From Bin5 sp034422415 (GTDB lineage: Bacteria > Chloroflexota > Anaerolineae > Caldilineales > Caldilineaceae), in NCBI GenBank assembly GCA_965202955.1, contig OZ241871.1, positions 4,650,001 through 4,714,000 of the forward strand: a stretch of DNA of 64,000 nucleotides. The letters run 5' to 3'. Position 1 is the stretch's first letter. The number at the start of each line of letters is the position of its first letter. Made by a program: the position numbers and the translations under genes. This document shows positions 36,084 through 46,433 of the stretch, in pieces. The notes beneath the pieces were generated by a model. The model was not told the DNA's origin and ran no database searches. It saw nothing but the letters and a program-made list of their open reading frames with translations.

Positions 36084-37328
36084 ATGACGCGCGCAAGGAA
36101 AAGTGGGGCCAGGTCGGGAACCTCATCGAAGGGCCGGGCCGGGCCGGCCATTGCCAGGGCCTTGATGGTGGATACGGTCCAAGAATTCGGCCGCATGGTA
36201 CGTCATCTTGCCGGTCAGCCCTGGTTGGCGGTGGATACGGAAAGCGACAGCCTTTTCCGCTATACGCCGCGAGTCTGTCTGATCCAGGTTTCGGCGCCTG
36301 CATCAAGAGGCGCGAGTTGTCAAGATGCAGATATTGCAAGTGTGCGCGACTTTTTGGTCGACCCGCTCAAACTGAAAGACCTATCGGCACTGGGAGGAAT
36401 TCTGGCGAACGACGGGACGGATGTGATCCTCCATGCGGCGGAAAACGACATTCTGACGCTGCAGCGGGACTTCGGTTTTAGAATTCGCCGGCTGTACGAT
36501 ACGCAGCTTGCCGCCCGGATCATGGGACGGACGGGGGTTGGGCTGGCGCAGGTATTGCTGGAGGAGTTCGATGTGGTCAGTGATAAGCGCATGCAGCGGA
36601 CGAATTGGGGGCAACGCCCGTTGACAGCCCAGCAGATGGCTTACGCGCAGGTCGATACGCATTTTCTGCCGGCCCTGCGCGCGCGTCAAACCCGGCAGCT
36701 CAAAGCGAGCGGGCGCTGGGAAGAAGCGCAGGATGCCTTTCGGATCCTCGAAACGCTTGAGTATTCGCCGCCGGAGCCGCGGACCTTTTGGCAAATGAAG
36801 CAGATCCGTTCCGTGGATGAAAGTAATCTTAACGTACTTGAGACGATTTGGGACTGGCGAGAACGGCATTCTCAGCGAACGGAGCGGCCGCCCTTCAAGG
36901 TGCTGGGGGAGAGCACACTGGTTGCCCTGGCACAATACCGGCCACAAACGGTGGACGCGCTGCGGAAGATTCCAGGTTTGAGCGCGCGGCAGGTGGACAG
37001 GTTCGGCAAGGAGTTGCTTGAAACCGTTCGCCAGGGTGAGTGCCGGCCTGTACCGCAACGTCCGGCCGCCGCAAAGAGGTCCGACTCAACGCTGTCAGCG
37101 GAAGGGCGGAGGCGGTTCGATGCGCTGCGGCGATGGCGGACGGAAACAGCCGCCGCGCGCGGGGTCGACCCGGAAATCGTGTTCAGCAATGATACGCTTC
37201 TGCAGATAAGCGCCGGCAGGCCCGACTCGGTAGCAGCCCTCGCGGAGCTTCCGGCGATAGGACAGTGGAAGGCGCAGACGTACGGTCCGGCGGTCCTGAA
37301 GATGCTGAAAGGGCGGGACAAGGCGTGA
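36084..37328 (+). CDS. rnd: ribonuclease D-like 3'-5' exonuclease with HRDC domain
   Basis: The 414-residue protein has the DEDDy exonuclease residues: Asp51 and Glu53 (AVDTESD), Asp122 (AENDILTL), Asp139 (LYDTQLA) and the late YAQVDTHFL. Two HRDC-like nucleic-acid-binding regions follow, the first around NVLETIWDWRE and the second at the C-terminus (AALAELPAIGQWK). RNase D trims the 3' ends of tRNA precursors and other stable RNAs. There is a short insertion near residues 72-85. The start is uncertain, with ATG at 36084 preferred; AGGAA lies 13 bases upstream. Confidence 0.88.
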   Translation: MTRARKSGARSGTSSKGRAGPAIARALMVDTVQEFGRMVRHLAGQPWLAVDTESDSLFRYTPRVCLIQVSAPASRGASCQDADIASVRDFLVDPLKLKDLSALGGILANDGTDVILHAAENDILTLQRDFGFRIRRLYDTQLAARIMGRTGVGLAQVLLEEFDVVSDKRMQRTNWGQRPLTAQQMAYAQVDTHFLPALRARQTRQLKASGRWEEAQDAFRILETLEYSPPEPRTFWQMKQIRSVDESNLNVLETIWDWRERHSQRTERPPFKVLGESTLVALAQYRPQTVDALRKIPGLSARQVDRFGKELLETVRQGECRPVPQRPAAAKRSDSTLSAEGRRRFDALRRWRTETAAARGVDPEIVFSNDTLLQISAGRPDSVAALAELPAIGQWKAQTYGPAVLKMLKGRDKA

Positions 37329-37377
37329 ACTGCGGCGGCAGTCTCGCCAGCGCGTTTCGGAGGCGAGGCGCGGGCGT

Positions 37378-39243
<1,866 letters not shown>

Positions 39244-39279
39244 CTGCTCTCCTCACAGATCAGTGTTCGAACGGTCCGA

Positions 39280-39308
39280 AGTATAACATGGGGAGCGCAA
39301 CTTGGCGA
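39280..39308 (-). promoter_or_regulatory. candidate ftsH promoter
   Basis: Read on the minus strand, TCGCCA (39308-39303), a 17-base spacer and TATACT (39285-39280) lie about 35 bases before the ftsH start. The -10 box matches at five positions and the -35 box at four. Confidence 0.35.
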
Positions 39309-39457
39309 ACAGCTGCCATCTCTCGATATGGACATGCGGTCGTACTCCGGCTGCTCGCCAGCGGCCGCCCTGTTACAAGGGTAATGTCTCCCAGGTGCGC
39401 TTTCTGTATCGCAGATTCCAACTCTCGCGGGAGCGCAGGCGCACCCGTCCAGGACTT

Positions 39458-40450
39458 CTATTCAGAGTGAGCGATTTGCAGTTCGCCCAGCGAGGTTTCG
39501 TTTTGCGATACGAACTCGGCGACCGGGCTCTCGACACGACCGTAGCCGCTCCAGATCTTGAAGCCAAGCAGGGCAAGCAGATCGGGTGAGGCCTCGGCAA
39601 GAACTTCAGGCCGCGTACCTATCGTAAAGTTTTCCTGCGGGCGAAACTGTGGACCGCAGAAGGTGGTGAGGAGGCCGTATCGATTGACATCGCTGCAGTT
39701 GGCTCCGGTCCCATGCCACAGCCTGCCGTCGAAGACCATGGCCGTGCCGGCAGGCCCTTCCGCGGCAAGCGTCTCCTCGTCTGCATCCTGCTCTCCCGGA
39801 GGGCGGCCGCGCAGATGGCTGCCGGGGACAAAACGGGTGCCGCCGTTCTCAGCGCTGAAGTCGCAGAGCATCCACATGATATTTACGCAGACGCAGGGCG
39901 CGATCATTGAGGGCAGTTTCTCCGGCTCGAGATTGGTATGCTGGCGTGTGATCGAGCCCGCGGGTAGAGGTGAGGGTCCAGGTTCGATGGGGTTGGGCAT
40001 CCACCGCTGGTCTGTGTGCAGGTTCATGGCGACGCCGCCAGGTTTGGCAATGTTGGCAGAGTAGCTGGAGAGTTGATAGTCGTTGCCGAGGAGATGGCCG
40101 ACGACGGCGCGGGCGCTGGCGGTAGAGAGGATCTGGCGAAAGATTCGCCCTTTGTTGACCAACATCCAGACGCGCTGATTGACGCCTCCGGCCGCAGCAG
40201 TATAGGCCTGCTGGCGGAGGCGACCGCGGCCGTCTGTAAACGCCCCCCACTGTTGCTTCGGCCCTCCGTCCTCGAACGCCGCGCCCTGTTCGAGTTCCGC
40301 GGCGGCCTGTTCTATCAGGCGGTCGCGCGCTGCCTCCACTACAGGTTGTTCCAGGGCGTTGGCGATCAGACAGTAGCCGAACCGATCGATATCCCTTTTG
40401 GCCTGCTCGATATCCTCGGTGGCGCCTGGCAAGTTGTGGCTGGATGGCAT
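39458..40450 (-). CDS. phytanoyl-CoA dioxygenase (PhyH) family protein 4
   Basis: The 330-residue protein has His145-Thr-Asp147 (NLHTDQRW), an internal NGGTRFVPGSHL strand, and the distal His in GRLWHGTGANCSD followed by an Arg. It is thus a complete Fe(II)/2-oxoglutarate oxygenase. Its GGTRFVPGSH signature is closer to canonical PhyH than those of the island members. It stands alone, 7 kb from the island, upstream of ftsH on the same strand. AGGAGG lies 6 bases before the ATG. The substrate is unknown. Confidence 0.9.
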   Translation of the reverse strand: MPSSHNLPGATEDIEQAKRDIDRFGYCLIANALEQPVVEAARDRLIEQAAAELEQGAAFEDGGPKQQWGAFTDGRGRLRQQAYTAAAGGVNQRVWMLVNKGRIFRQILSTASARAVVGHLLGNDYQLSSYSANIAKPGGVAMNLHTDQRWMPNPIEPGPSPLPAGSITRQHTNLEPEKLPSMIAPCVCVNIMWMLCDFSAENGGTRFVPGSHLRGRPPGEQDADEETLAAEGPAGTAMVFDGRLWHGTGANCSDVNRYGLLTTFCGPQFRPQENFTIGTRPEVLAEASPDLLALLGFKIWSGYGRVESPVAEFVSQNETSLGELQIAHSE

Positions 40451-40480
40451 CCCGTTCCTCCTGTATGGGTCGATGCGTGT

Positions 40481-40509
40481 ACTTTAATGCAGTTCAGACT
40501 TTTGGGCAA
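40481..40509 (-). promoter_or_regulatory. candidate promoter of PhyH gene 4
   Basis: On the minus strand, TTGCCC (40509-40504), a 17-base spacer and TAAAGT (40486-40481) match the sigma-70 consensus at eight of twelve positions. The gene start is about 30 bases downstream. Confidence 0.4.
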
Positions 40510-40582
40510 TCATCGCGGCAGAATATTCGGAGGGAAACAGTGGTGGCGCGTCGTAGTGCCCGGCGAGGAGACGGAGGCACCA

Positions 40583-42478
40583 ATGGCTTCTTTCCGTTTT
40601 CCGCCCATTGTTTCGGGCGCGGCATTTGCTGTGCTAGAATTGACAAGGATGAAGATCGACACAGTTGTATTTCCACTGCTATTCTCTCCTGTCGGGCCTC
40701 CTCTTGTGCTGACGCTGGGGAGCATAACTGTGTGGCTCATAGGCCGACTCATGCGTCCGGTGTTGGGCGGGCGGGCCGCGGACGGTGCGACCAACGCTTT
40801 GAGCGCGGTTGCGCTGCTCTTCTGGGGCGCCGCGGCTGCGCTGACGGTAGCGCTTCGCTTGCAACCGGCTGCTCCCACTTTTGGCATTCCCTGGCAACCC
40901 TTTTTTGCAACGGGCGCGGACCTTCTCTGGGTGAGCAATGGTTGGAACTGGTACGTTTCCTGCCTGATCCTGTTGCTGGGCGGTGGCGGGCTGCTCTTCA
41001 GTGGATTCGGCGGCCAGAGGATGGGTCGAGCTTCCGATGAAGGACAACAGGACGCTGGGCTCACCTTTTCTTTGTCACTGATTGCCATCGCCAGCGCTCT
41101 CTTCTTCACGAGCAGCGACAATCTCCTCACGCTGACCCTGATGTGGGTCGTCATGGACCTGTTCATCATCGGGCGCAACGCCATTGTCCCGACAGTGCAC
41201 GGGCCTTCGCCCACGCGGCAGTTTCAGGGCTTGAGCATGGTCGGCGCGCTTCTGCTTCTGATCGGGCTTCTGCCTGCCGGTCAGAGCGGCCCTGCGGAGA
41301 CATTGGCTGGAGGACAGCTGCCGCAGGAGACAGTAATCCTGATGCTGCTGGCCGGGGTTATCAGGGCAGGCGTTTACCCGTTGCACTTATGGTTGCTGCC
41401 CCACCGGGGGGAACGCTTGTACATGCCGGACCGGCTTATCGACCAAATGCCTCCGGCTCTGTGCGGCCTGTGGCTGCTGGGTTGGTCCAGCGGCCTTGCT
41501 GCCGAAGGTCTGCTGGCACGGCCTGAGGTGATAGCGCTGGCCATACTGGGGCTGCTTGGCTCGGCAATTGCAACCTTCACCACGACTACAAGACAGGAAC
41601 ACACTACTTTTGTCTTGATCACGTCGGTTGGCGTTGCCGGTCTGGCCAGCATATTGTCGGAAGTCCGGGGACCGGCCGCGGTCCTGTGGCCGACCACGAC
41701 TTTCGCCTTGGGTGGGGGGTTGTGGCTGATCGGAGAACGGATTTGGCGTACGTGGCACTGGCAGATACCTATCAGCGTGGGCGTACTGGCGCTAGTGGGT
41801 GTTCCGTTCACGCCCGGGTTTCTCACTCAATCGGTTGTTGCCCAGTTGCTCATGGGGGCAAGCTGCCCGGACGACGCGGCGCCCTGCAGCAGATACGTCG
41901 GGTCGATGTGGCCCCTTTTTGTCGCCTATACGTTTACGCAGATGATCTATGTTTCCTCTCTTCTGCGCATCTGGGAGACGGAACCGGGTGACAGCCCCGG
42001 GCCGGACGAGGCGCCGGACACATGGATGGTGGGGCGCTTGCTGATCTATGTCGTCGTGCTGGCCATTCCGTTGACTGTAGCGGGCGTTTTCCCGCAGATA
42101 ATCACAGGCATAACCAATCTGGCGGAGGCGATTCCACGAAGCGCGGGGGACCCGCCCAGTGCGGTGGCGAGTTGGCAGGTCTGGCTCACACTGGCCGGCC
42201 CGCTGGCGCTCGGGATCGGCCTCGCGATTCTTCGTTCGCAGATCAGTGTGAGGCTGAATGCCATCGGGGCGGCTACAGGGACGACGCCGGCGCTCAGGGC
42301 CTGGTCGCGGAGGGTGGCGCAGTTCACGGCACTGGACTGGTTGTCGCGCGTAACGAGATGGGGGACGAGCAGCGCCGGCCATGTCTGGGATGCCGGCCTC
42401 GAGATTGTCGAAGGAGCCGGCCACATGGGCTGGGTCCTGGTTTTCGGCATCCTTGGCTACTTTCTGCTGAATGTGTAG
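40583..42478 (+). CDS. complex I antiporter-like (NuoL/M/N-type) membrane protein, degenerate
   Basis: The 631-residue protein has about 14 membrane segments. It shares the antiporter landmarks SSDNLLTLTLMWVVMDLF (178-195), IRAGVYPLHLWLLP (260-273) and LVGVPFTPGFLTQSVV with NuoL/M/N and MrpA/D. The TM5 Glu of those proteins (WELM) is replaced by Val189 (WVVM), and the TM7 Lys by Arg261 (IRAG). Both changes would affect the proton path, so ordinary ion pumping is doubtful. GGAGG lies 5 bases before the ATG at 40583; a later ATG at 40649 is the alternative. It is the first gene of a three-gene membrane cassette. Confidence 0.82.
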   Translation: MASFRFPPIVSGAAFAVLELTRMKIDTVVFPLLFSPVGPPLVLTLGSITVWLIGRLMRPVLGGRAADGATNALSAVALLFWGAAAALTVALRLQPAAPTFGIPWQPFFATGADLLWVSNGWNWYVSCLILLLGGGGLLFSGFGGQRMGRASDEGQQDAGLTFSLSLIAIASALFFTSSDNLLTLTLMWVVMDLFIIGRNAIVPTVHGPSPTRQFQGLSMVGALLLLIGLLPAGQSGPAETLAGGQLPQETVILMLLAGVIRAGVYPLHLWLLPHRGERLYMPDRLIDQMPPALCGLWLLGWSSGLAAEGLLARPEVIALAILGLLGSAIATFTTTTRQEHTTFVLITSVGVAGLASILSEVRGPAAVLWPTTTFALGGGLWLIGERIWRTWHWQIPISVGVLALVGVPFTPGFLTQSVVAQLLMGASCPDDAAPCSRYVGSMWPLFVAYTFTQMIYVSSLLRIWETEPGDSPGPDEAPDTWMVGRLLIYVVVLAIPLTVAGVFPQIITGITNLAEAIPRSAGDPPSAVASWQVWLTLAGPLALGIGLAILRSQISVRLNAIGAATGTTPALRAWSRRVAQFTALDWLSRVTRWGTSSAGHVWDAGLEIVEGAGHMGWVLVFGILGYFLLNV

Positions 42479-42616
42479 GCAGTGACGCGACTGCATAGAA
42501 CACCGGAAAGGACGGGTGCCGCGTCGATTCAGGTCCTCTGACTGATATAGGCGGGCAGCTTGCTGATGGCCGACTGCGCAGGCGCGTCCGCGGGGTGAAG
42601 TTCATGAAACCAGAAA

Positions 42617-43381
42617 ATGGATGAAATCTGGGCTTCGGCGCCCTTTCACATTTTCCTCGGGCTTGCCGCTACTCTACCGATCGTCGTGTGGGATTGGCGG
42701 TTTGCATTACCAGGCCTGCTGGTTGCGCAACTTGGGACAGGTACGATTTTTGGGTCGCTATACACGTTGTCTGCGCCGTGGCCGGCAGTGCATCTGGGCG
42801 TGCTGGTTTTCGCCTGTCTGATTCTTTTGCTCTCCATATTGCAGACCCGAACCGTTCAAGTCGATCAGACGGGCGAGTTCAGTTCAATTCTCTTTCGTAC
42901 ACTGGTGCTTGGCATCGCTGCGCTTCTGGTCTGGAGAGCGAGCGGCGGCATACCGTTACCGCTGCTGGATGATTCGACGAAGCATCTGATGATTTGGTTT
43001 GCCGTGTTGGCGCTGGTCACGCTTGGATTGACGGAGACGGCATTATTTGGCGGCATCGCCCTTCTCCTGTGGTTGATTCCGGTCCAGTCTTTTTTTGCGG
43101 CGCTGTTCCCCTCACCGGCCGTTATCGTGCCACTGGGCATCATGGAGATATTGGTCGCCCTGTCTTGCAGTTATCTACTCTTGGTGGATGACAATGTCAT
43201 GTGGACGGATGAGATAGCTGCGACAGATCCGGGCCAGCCCTTTGGCGTTCAGCGGCGACTCAGCATCGCGGCCGGTGCGCGAGTCCTCTGGCATGGTCTC
43301 ACTTACTGGGTCTATTCGCGGGTCAACCGGCGCCAGCATCATGCAGCGCGCAAAGGTCAGGTGGCCCCATACCACGACTAG
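42617..43381 (+). CDS. hypothetical polytopic membrane protein of the antiporter-like cassette
   Basis: The 254-residue protein has about seven hydrophobic segments, a loop with DQTGEFSS, and a basic cytoplasmic C-terminus (SRVNRRQHHAARKGQ). I recognise no family. It resembles in size the small membrane subunits that accompany antiporter modules, such as NuoJ/K or MrpB/C/G, but no sequence motif proves this. It lies between two antiporter-like genes in the same direction, so the three products may form one membrane complex. No strong ribosome-binding site precedes the ATG. Confidence 0.7.
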   Translation: MDEIWASAPFHIFLGLAATLPIVVWDWRFALPGLLVAQLGTGTIFGSLYTLSAPWPAVHLGVLVFACLILLLSILQTRTVQVDQTGEFSSILFRTLVLGIAALLVWRASGGIPLPLLDDSTKHLMIWFAVLALVTLGLTETALFGGIALLLWLIPVQSFFAALFPSPAVIVPLGIMEILVALSCSYLLLVDDNVMWTDEIAATDPGQPFGVQRRLSIAAGARVLWHGLTYWVYSRVNRRQHHAARKGQVAPYHD

Positions 43382-43504
43382 GACCGCAGCCGAGGCGGGG
43401 TTAGCCAGGCCAGCTCGAGTGATTCTCATGGCTCCTAGACTTTTGCGAATGGTGCGCTTCCCGGGCGAAATAACTCTCTCGCTGAAATCGGGCAGCAGAG
43501 CTCC

Positions 43505-44923
43505 ATGATTCAACTCCCATTTCCATCCTTTCTCTTGAGCTTCCTCCTCGTCGCGGCGCTTGGAAGTTTTCTACTGCGCCGGTGGGAGCGCGCCGTACTG
43601 TTTGTGTTCGGTAGTCTGTTGACAGTCATGGGCATTGGGCTGTGGCGGATGCCTCTGGATTCCCCGCCCCTGGCGGTACCCTACATTCCACTTGCTTTGG
43701 ACCTGGACGCCGGCGTTTGGGAGTACGGTTTTCGCCTACAGTTAAGGGAATCGAACGAGCCAGTCGTTGTTTCAGTTTTTGTGTTGTTAGGCGTGGGGAT
43801 GTTGCTGGCCACGGCGGCAAGCCAGGGAAGGCTATTCCCATCGTCCGTCTTGCTTGTCGGTCTTGGAAATGCGGGGCTGGCTTTGATTGTGGACGCGCCG
43901 ATGCCGCTTGTTCTCCTGGCGCCAATCTTCCTGGGCATATTGATCACGGTCGGCGTGTTTTCGATCCAGGTGGGCGGTGCCAGGGATTCGCTGGGTGCGT
44001 TTCGGATCATCCTTCCGCCGACCCTGTCTATCCCCTTTGTATTTCTCGCCGCCTGGAACATGGAGCAGTTGCCGCTGAATCCGCAGGACACGCAGATCGC
44101 GGCAAACGCGGCGCAGCTGCTGGGCGCGGGAATTCTCATTCTACTGGCCCCGGTCCCGCTGCACAGCGTGCAACCGCAGTTGGGGGAATCCTCGCCCCCA
44201 ATTGCATCGGCGCTGGCGATTCTCTTCTTTCAGACGCTGGTTCTATACGTTGTCTATCTGGCAGTGTCAGGCTATCCTCTGTTGCGGGCAAGTTCAGCTT
44301 TCAATTTATGGCTTTCAACTGCCGGACTGGTCACCCTGGTCTGGGGGGGAGTTGCCGCGGCGGGGGCAAGCCATCCCGGCCGCCTGTGGGGCTACGCCAT
44401 GCTGCACGACTGGGGGCTGATACTGCTGCTTCTCGCCGGTCCGGATGATCGGAGCCGGCCGTTTATTGTTACGCTCTTCGCGGTGCGTGTTCTCAGCACT
44501 CTGACTGCGGCGACCGGGTTGGCGCAGATGCGCCGGGCGGCGGGCGATCTGGAGCTGGACAGTCTTCATGGCGTGGGAACCCGCCTGCCATGGAGCACAA
44601 CCGCGTTTCTGCTGGGCAGCTTGGGACTGGCCGGTTTTCCACTGACGGCCGGGTTTTCGGCGCATTGGTCTGCTCTGCAAGCGCTGGCGGAGGTGGACTG
44701 GCGCTTCGCGGCGGTTGTTCTCATTTCCAGCGGCGGGGTTATCTTCGGATTTGTACGTATGGTCGGCGTTTTCTTCGGGCGCCTGGAGAATCCGAGCTTG
44801 CCGCGAGAGGGCCCTCTGGGAATTGTTTTTTCTCTCCTCACCATTATCCTGGTTTCCGGCATCGCGATTGCCCCGCAACTTTTCGAAAGGCCGATCGCCA
44901 GAACGCTGCTGGCATTGGACTGA
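43505..44923 (+). CDS. complex I antiporter-like (NuoN-type) membrane protein, degenerate
   Basis: The 472-residue protein has about 13 hydrophobic segments and the antiporter-fold end segment FLLGSLGLAGFPLTAGFSAH, like the LAGIPP..GFF of NuoN/NuoM. The TM5 position that should hold Glu reads VLLAPIFLGIL (137-147), and the TM7 region LILLAPVPLHSVQ (211-223) lacks the Lys. The central His of NuoL/M/N (LHSV) is retained. It therefore looks like a divergent family member with an altered ion path. It follows the 254-residue membrane protein by 123 bases and is the last gene of the cassette. Confidence 0.75.
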   Translation: MIQLPFPSFLLSFLLVAALGSFLLRRWERAVLFVFGSLLTVMGIGLWRMPLDSPPLAVPYIPLALDLDAGVWEYGFRLQLRESNEPVVVSVFVLLGVGMLLATAASQGRLFPSSVLLVGLGNAGLALIVDAPMPLVLLAPIFLGILITVGVFSIQVGGARDSLGAFRIILPPTLSIPFVFLAAWNMEQLPLNPQDTQIAANAAQLLGAGILILLAPVPLHSVQPQLGESSPPIASALAILFFQTLVLYVVYLAVSGYPLLRASSAFNLWLSTAGLVTLVWGGVAAAGASHPGRLWGYAMLHDWGLILLLLAGPDDRSRPFIVTLFAVRVLSTLTAATGLAQMRRAAGDLELDSLHGVGTRLPWSTTAFLLGSLGLAGFPLTAGFSAHWSALQALAEVDWRFAAVVLISSGGVIFGFVRMVGVFFGRLENPSLPREGPLGIVFSLLTIILVSGIAIAPQLFERPIARTLLALD

Positions 44924-45041
44924 ACGAAAGCTGCCAAAACCTTCCCGGCTGACATCTGATAGAGAATGAGAGGGTAAGCGATGTATGATTTCTATAGTGC
45001 ATCGTAGTTTTACCCTGTGCTCGGCGGGTAGCGTAGGTGCC

Positions 45042-45058
45042 GGGAGGCCGCTGTCATC
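45042..45058 (+). promoter_or_regulatory. ribosome-binding site and ATC start codon candidate for mvaA
   Basis: GGGAGG (45042-45047) is followed after 8 bases by ATC (45056-45058). The HMG-CoA reductase frame is open only from 45032 and contains no ATG, GTG or TTG before 45143. The conserved N-terminus of the enzyme lies upstream of 45143. Confidence 0.5.
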
Positions 45059-46375
45059 GAGTCGAACTCAGAAGAACGAACATCGCGACTGCGTGGATTC
45101 TATAGCAAAAGCCTGGCGGAACGGGTCGAAATCGTTTCTGACTTGGCGTCGCTTAGTCGCCAGGAGAGTGAGTTGCTGGCCGCCAGCATGGACGTCGAGA
45201 AGGCCGACAAGATGGTCGAAAACGTGGTCGGCCGCTACGTCTTGCCTTTGGGGGTCGGCGCCAACTTCCTGATCGACGGCCAACACCACCTGATTCCCAT
45301 GGCGACCGAGGAGCCCTCGGTCGTGGCCGGTGTCAGTTCAGGCGCGTTGCTGGCGCGAGCGGGGGGCGGCTTCCGGACGGGCAGCACTGAGCCTGTCATG
45401 ATTGCTCAGATTCAGCTACTCGATGTGCCGGACGCCGAAAAAGCAGAGCGCGCGATCCTTGCGGCGCGGCCGCAGATCCTGGCCGCGGCCGACAGGAGTC
45501 CGACACTGACGCGATTGGGCGGTGGACCGCAGGATCTGGAACTCCGCCATCTGCCGGATACGGAAGCGGGTGCGATGCTCGTCGTGCACTTGTTAATCGA
45601 CTGCCGCGATGCGATGGGCGCCAATGCCTTGAACACTGCCGCAGAGGCGGCGTCTCCTCTCCTGGAGAAGTTGAGCGGGGGGCGCGCCGGCCTGAGAATC
45701 CTTTCCAACCTGAGCGATAGACGGCGCGCATGGGCCGAGGTAGAGATTCCTGCCGAAGCTTTCGATGGTGGGGAAGTTCAAGGTGCTGAGACTGTTGGGA
45801 AGATCGCAGAGGCAAATGCTTTTGCCGTAGCCGATCCCTACCGGGCGGTGACGCACAACAAGGGCATTTTCAACGGTATTGACGCGGTGCTTGTGGCGAC
45901 GGGCAACGACTGGAGGGCCGTCGAGGCAGGGGCGCACGCCTGGGCCGCACGCGATGGCCGGTATCGAGCTCTGACCGACTGGCAGATGCGGTCCCGCGGC
46001 GGCTCCAAGTCGCTCTATGGGAGGCTGGAACTGCCGCTCGCTGTTGGCGTGGTTGGCGGCGCGACGCGCAGTCATCCGACCGCGCGCCTTGCCCTGAAAA
46101 TTCTGCAGCCTCTCGGCGATAGCCGGAATCCGGCTTCCGGTATGGGGGCAGGAAGGCTAAGCAGGATCATCGCCGCGGTGGGTCTCGCCCAGAATTTGGC
46201 AGCGCTGCGTGCGCTGACGACGACAGGCATCCAGCAGGGGCACATGCGGCTCCATGCGCGACAGGTGGCTGTGACGGCAGGAGCGGAAGGTGAAGATGTG
46301 GAACGGGTCGCGGCGGCGCTGGTTAGCGAAAAAGAGATACGTGTCGATCGGGCCAGGGAGCTGTTGCGGGAATAA
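45056..46375 (+). CDS. mvaA: class II HMG-CoA reductase
   Basis: The 439-residue product (counted from the proposed ATC start) has the class II landmarks: the N-terminal RLRGFYSKSLAERV, PMATEEPSVVAGVSS with the catalytic Glu, DAMGANALNT, THNKGIFNG with the catalytic Lys, ATGNDWRAVEAGAHA with the Asp, and QGHMRLHARQ with the His. The enzyme links mevalonate and HMG-CoA using NAD(P)H. Starting at TTG 45143 would remove RLRGFYSKS, which class II enzymes conserve; the upstream frame is open but has no ordinary start codon. Beside it lies HMG-CoA synthase, so the direction is presumably mevalonate synthesis. Confidence 0.9.
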   Translation: MESNSEERTSRLRGFYSKSLAERVEIVSDLASLSRQESELLAASMDVEKADKMVENVVGRYVLPLGVGANFLIDGQHHLIPMATEEPSVVAGVSSGALLARAGGGFRTGSTEPVMIAQIQLLDVPDAEKAERAILAARPQILAAADRSPTLTRLGGGPQDLELRHLPDTEAGAMLVVHLLIDCRDAMGANALNTAAEAASPLLEKLSGGRAGLRILSNLSDRRRAWAEVEIPAEAFDGGEVQGAETVGKIAEANAFAVADPYRAVTHNKGIFNGIDAVLVATGNDWRAVEAGAHAWAARDGRYRALTDWQMRSRGGSKSLYGRLELPLAVGVVGGATRSHPTARLALKILQPLGDSRNPASGMGAGRLSRIIAAVGLAQNLAALRALTTTGIQQGHMRLHARQVAVTAGAEGEDVERVAAALVSEKEIRVDRARELLRE

Positions 46376-46397
46376 GAGACCAAAGAGCTGACGGAGA

Positions 46398-46416
46398 GGG
46401 CGTAGAATCTACGCCC
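46398..46416 (+). promoter_or_regulatory. 19-base perfect palindrome between mvaA and HMG-CoA synthase
   Basis: GGGCGTAGA and TCTACGCCC form a perfect dyad around one A. As RNA it folds into a 7-pair stem with a 5-base loop, just 5 bases before AGGAGG of the synthase gene. It could be an operator or could affect synthase translation. No U-run follows. Confidence 0.45.
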
Positions 46417-46433
46417 CTGACAGGAGGGAACCG

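Noticed and set aside
37343..37367. CTCGCC...GGCGAG hairpin between rnd and ftsH as a terminator
   Set aside because: The stem has only six pairs, no U-run follows, and alternative pairings of the same GC-rich bases are equally good.
44985..45272. Frame with an ATG upstream of the HMG-CoA reductase
   Set aside because: It is in a different reading frame from the enzyme and its product does not resemble the conserved N-terminus, so it does not supply the missing start without a frameshift.
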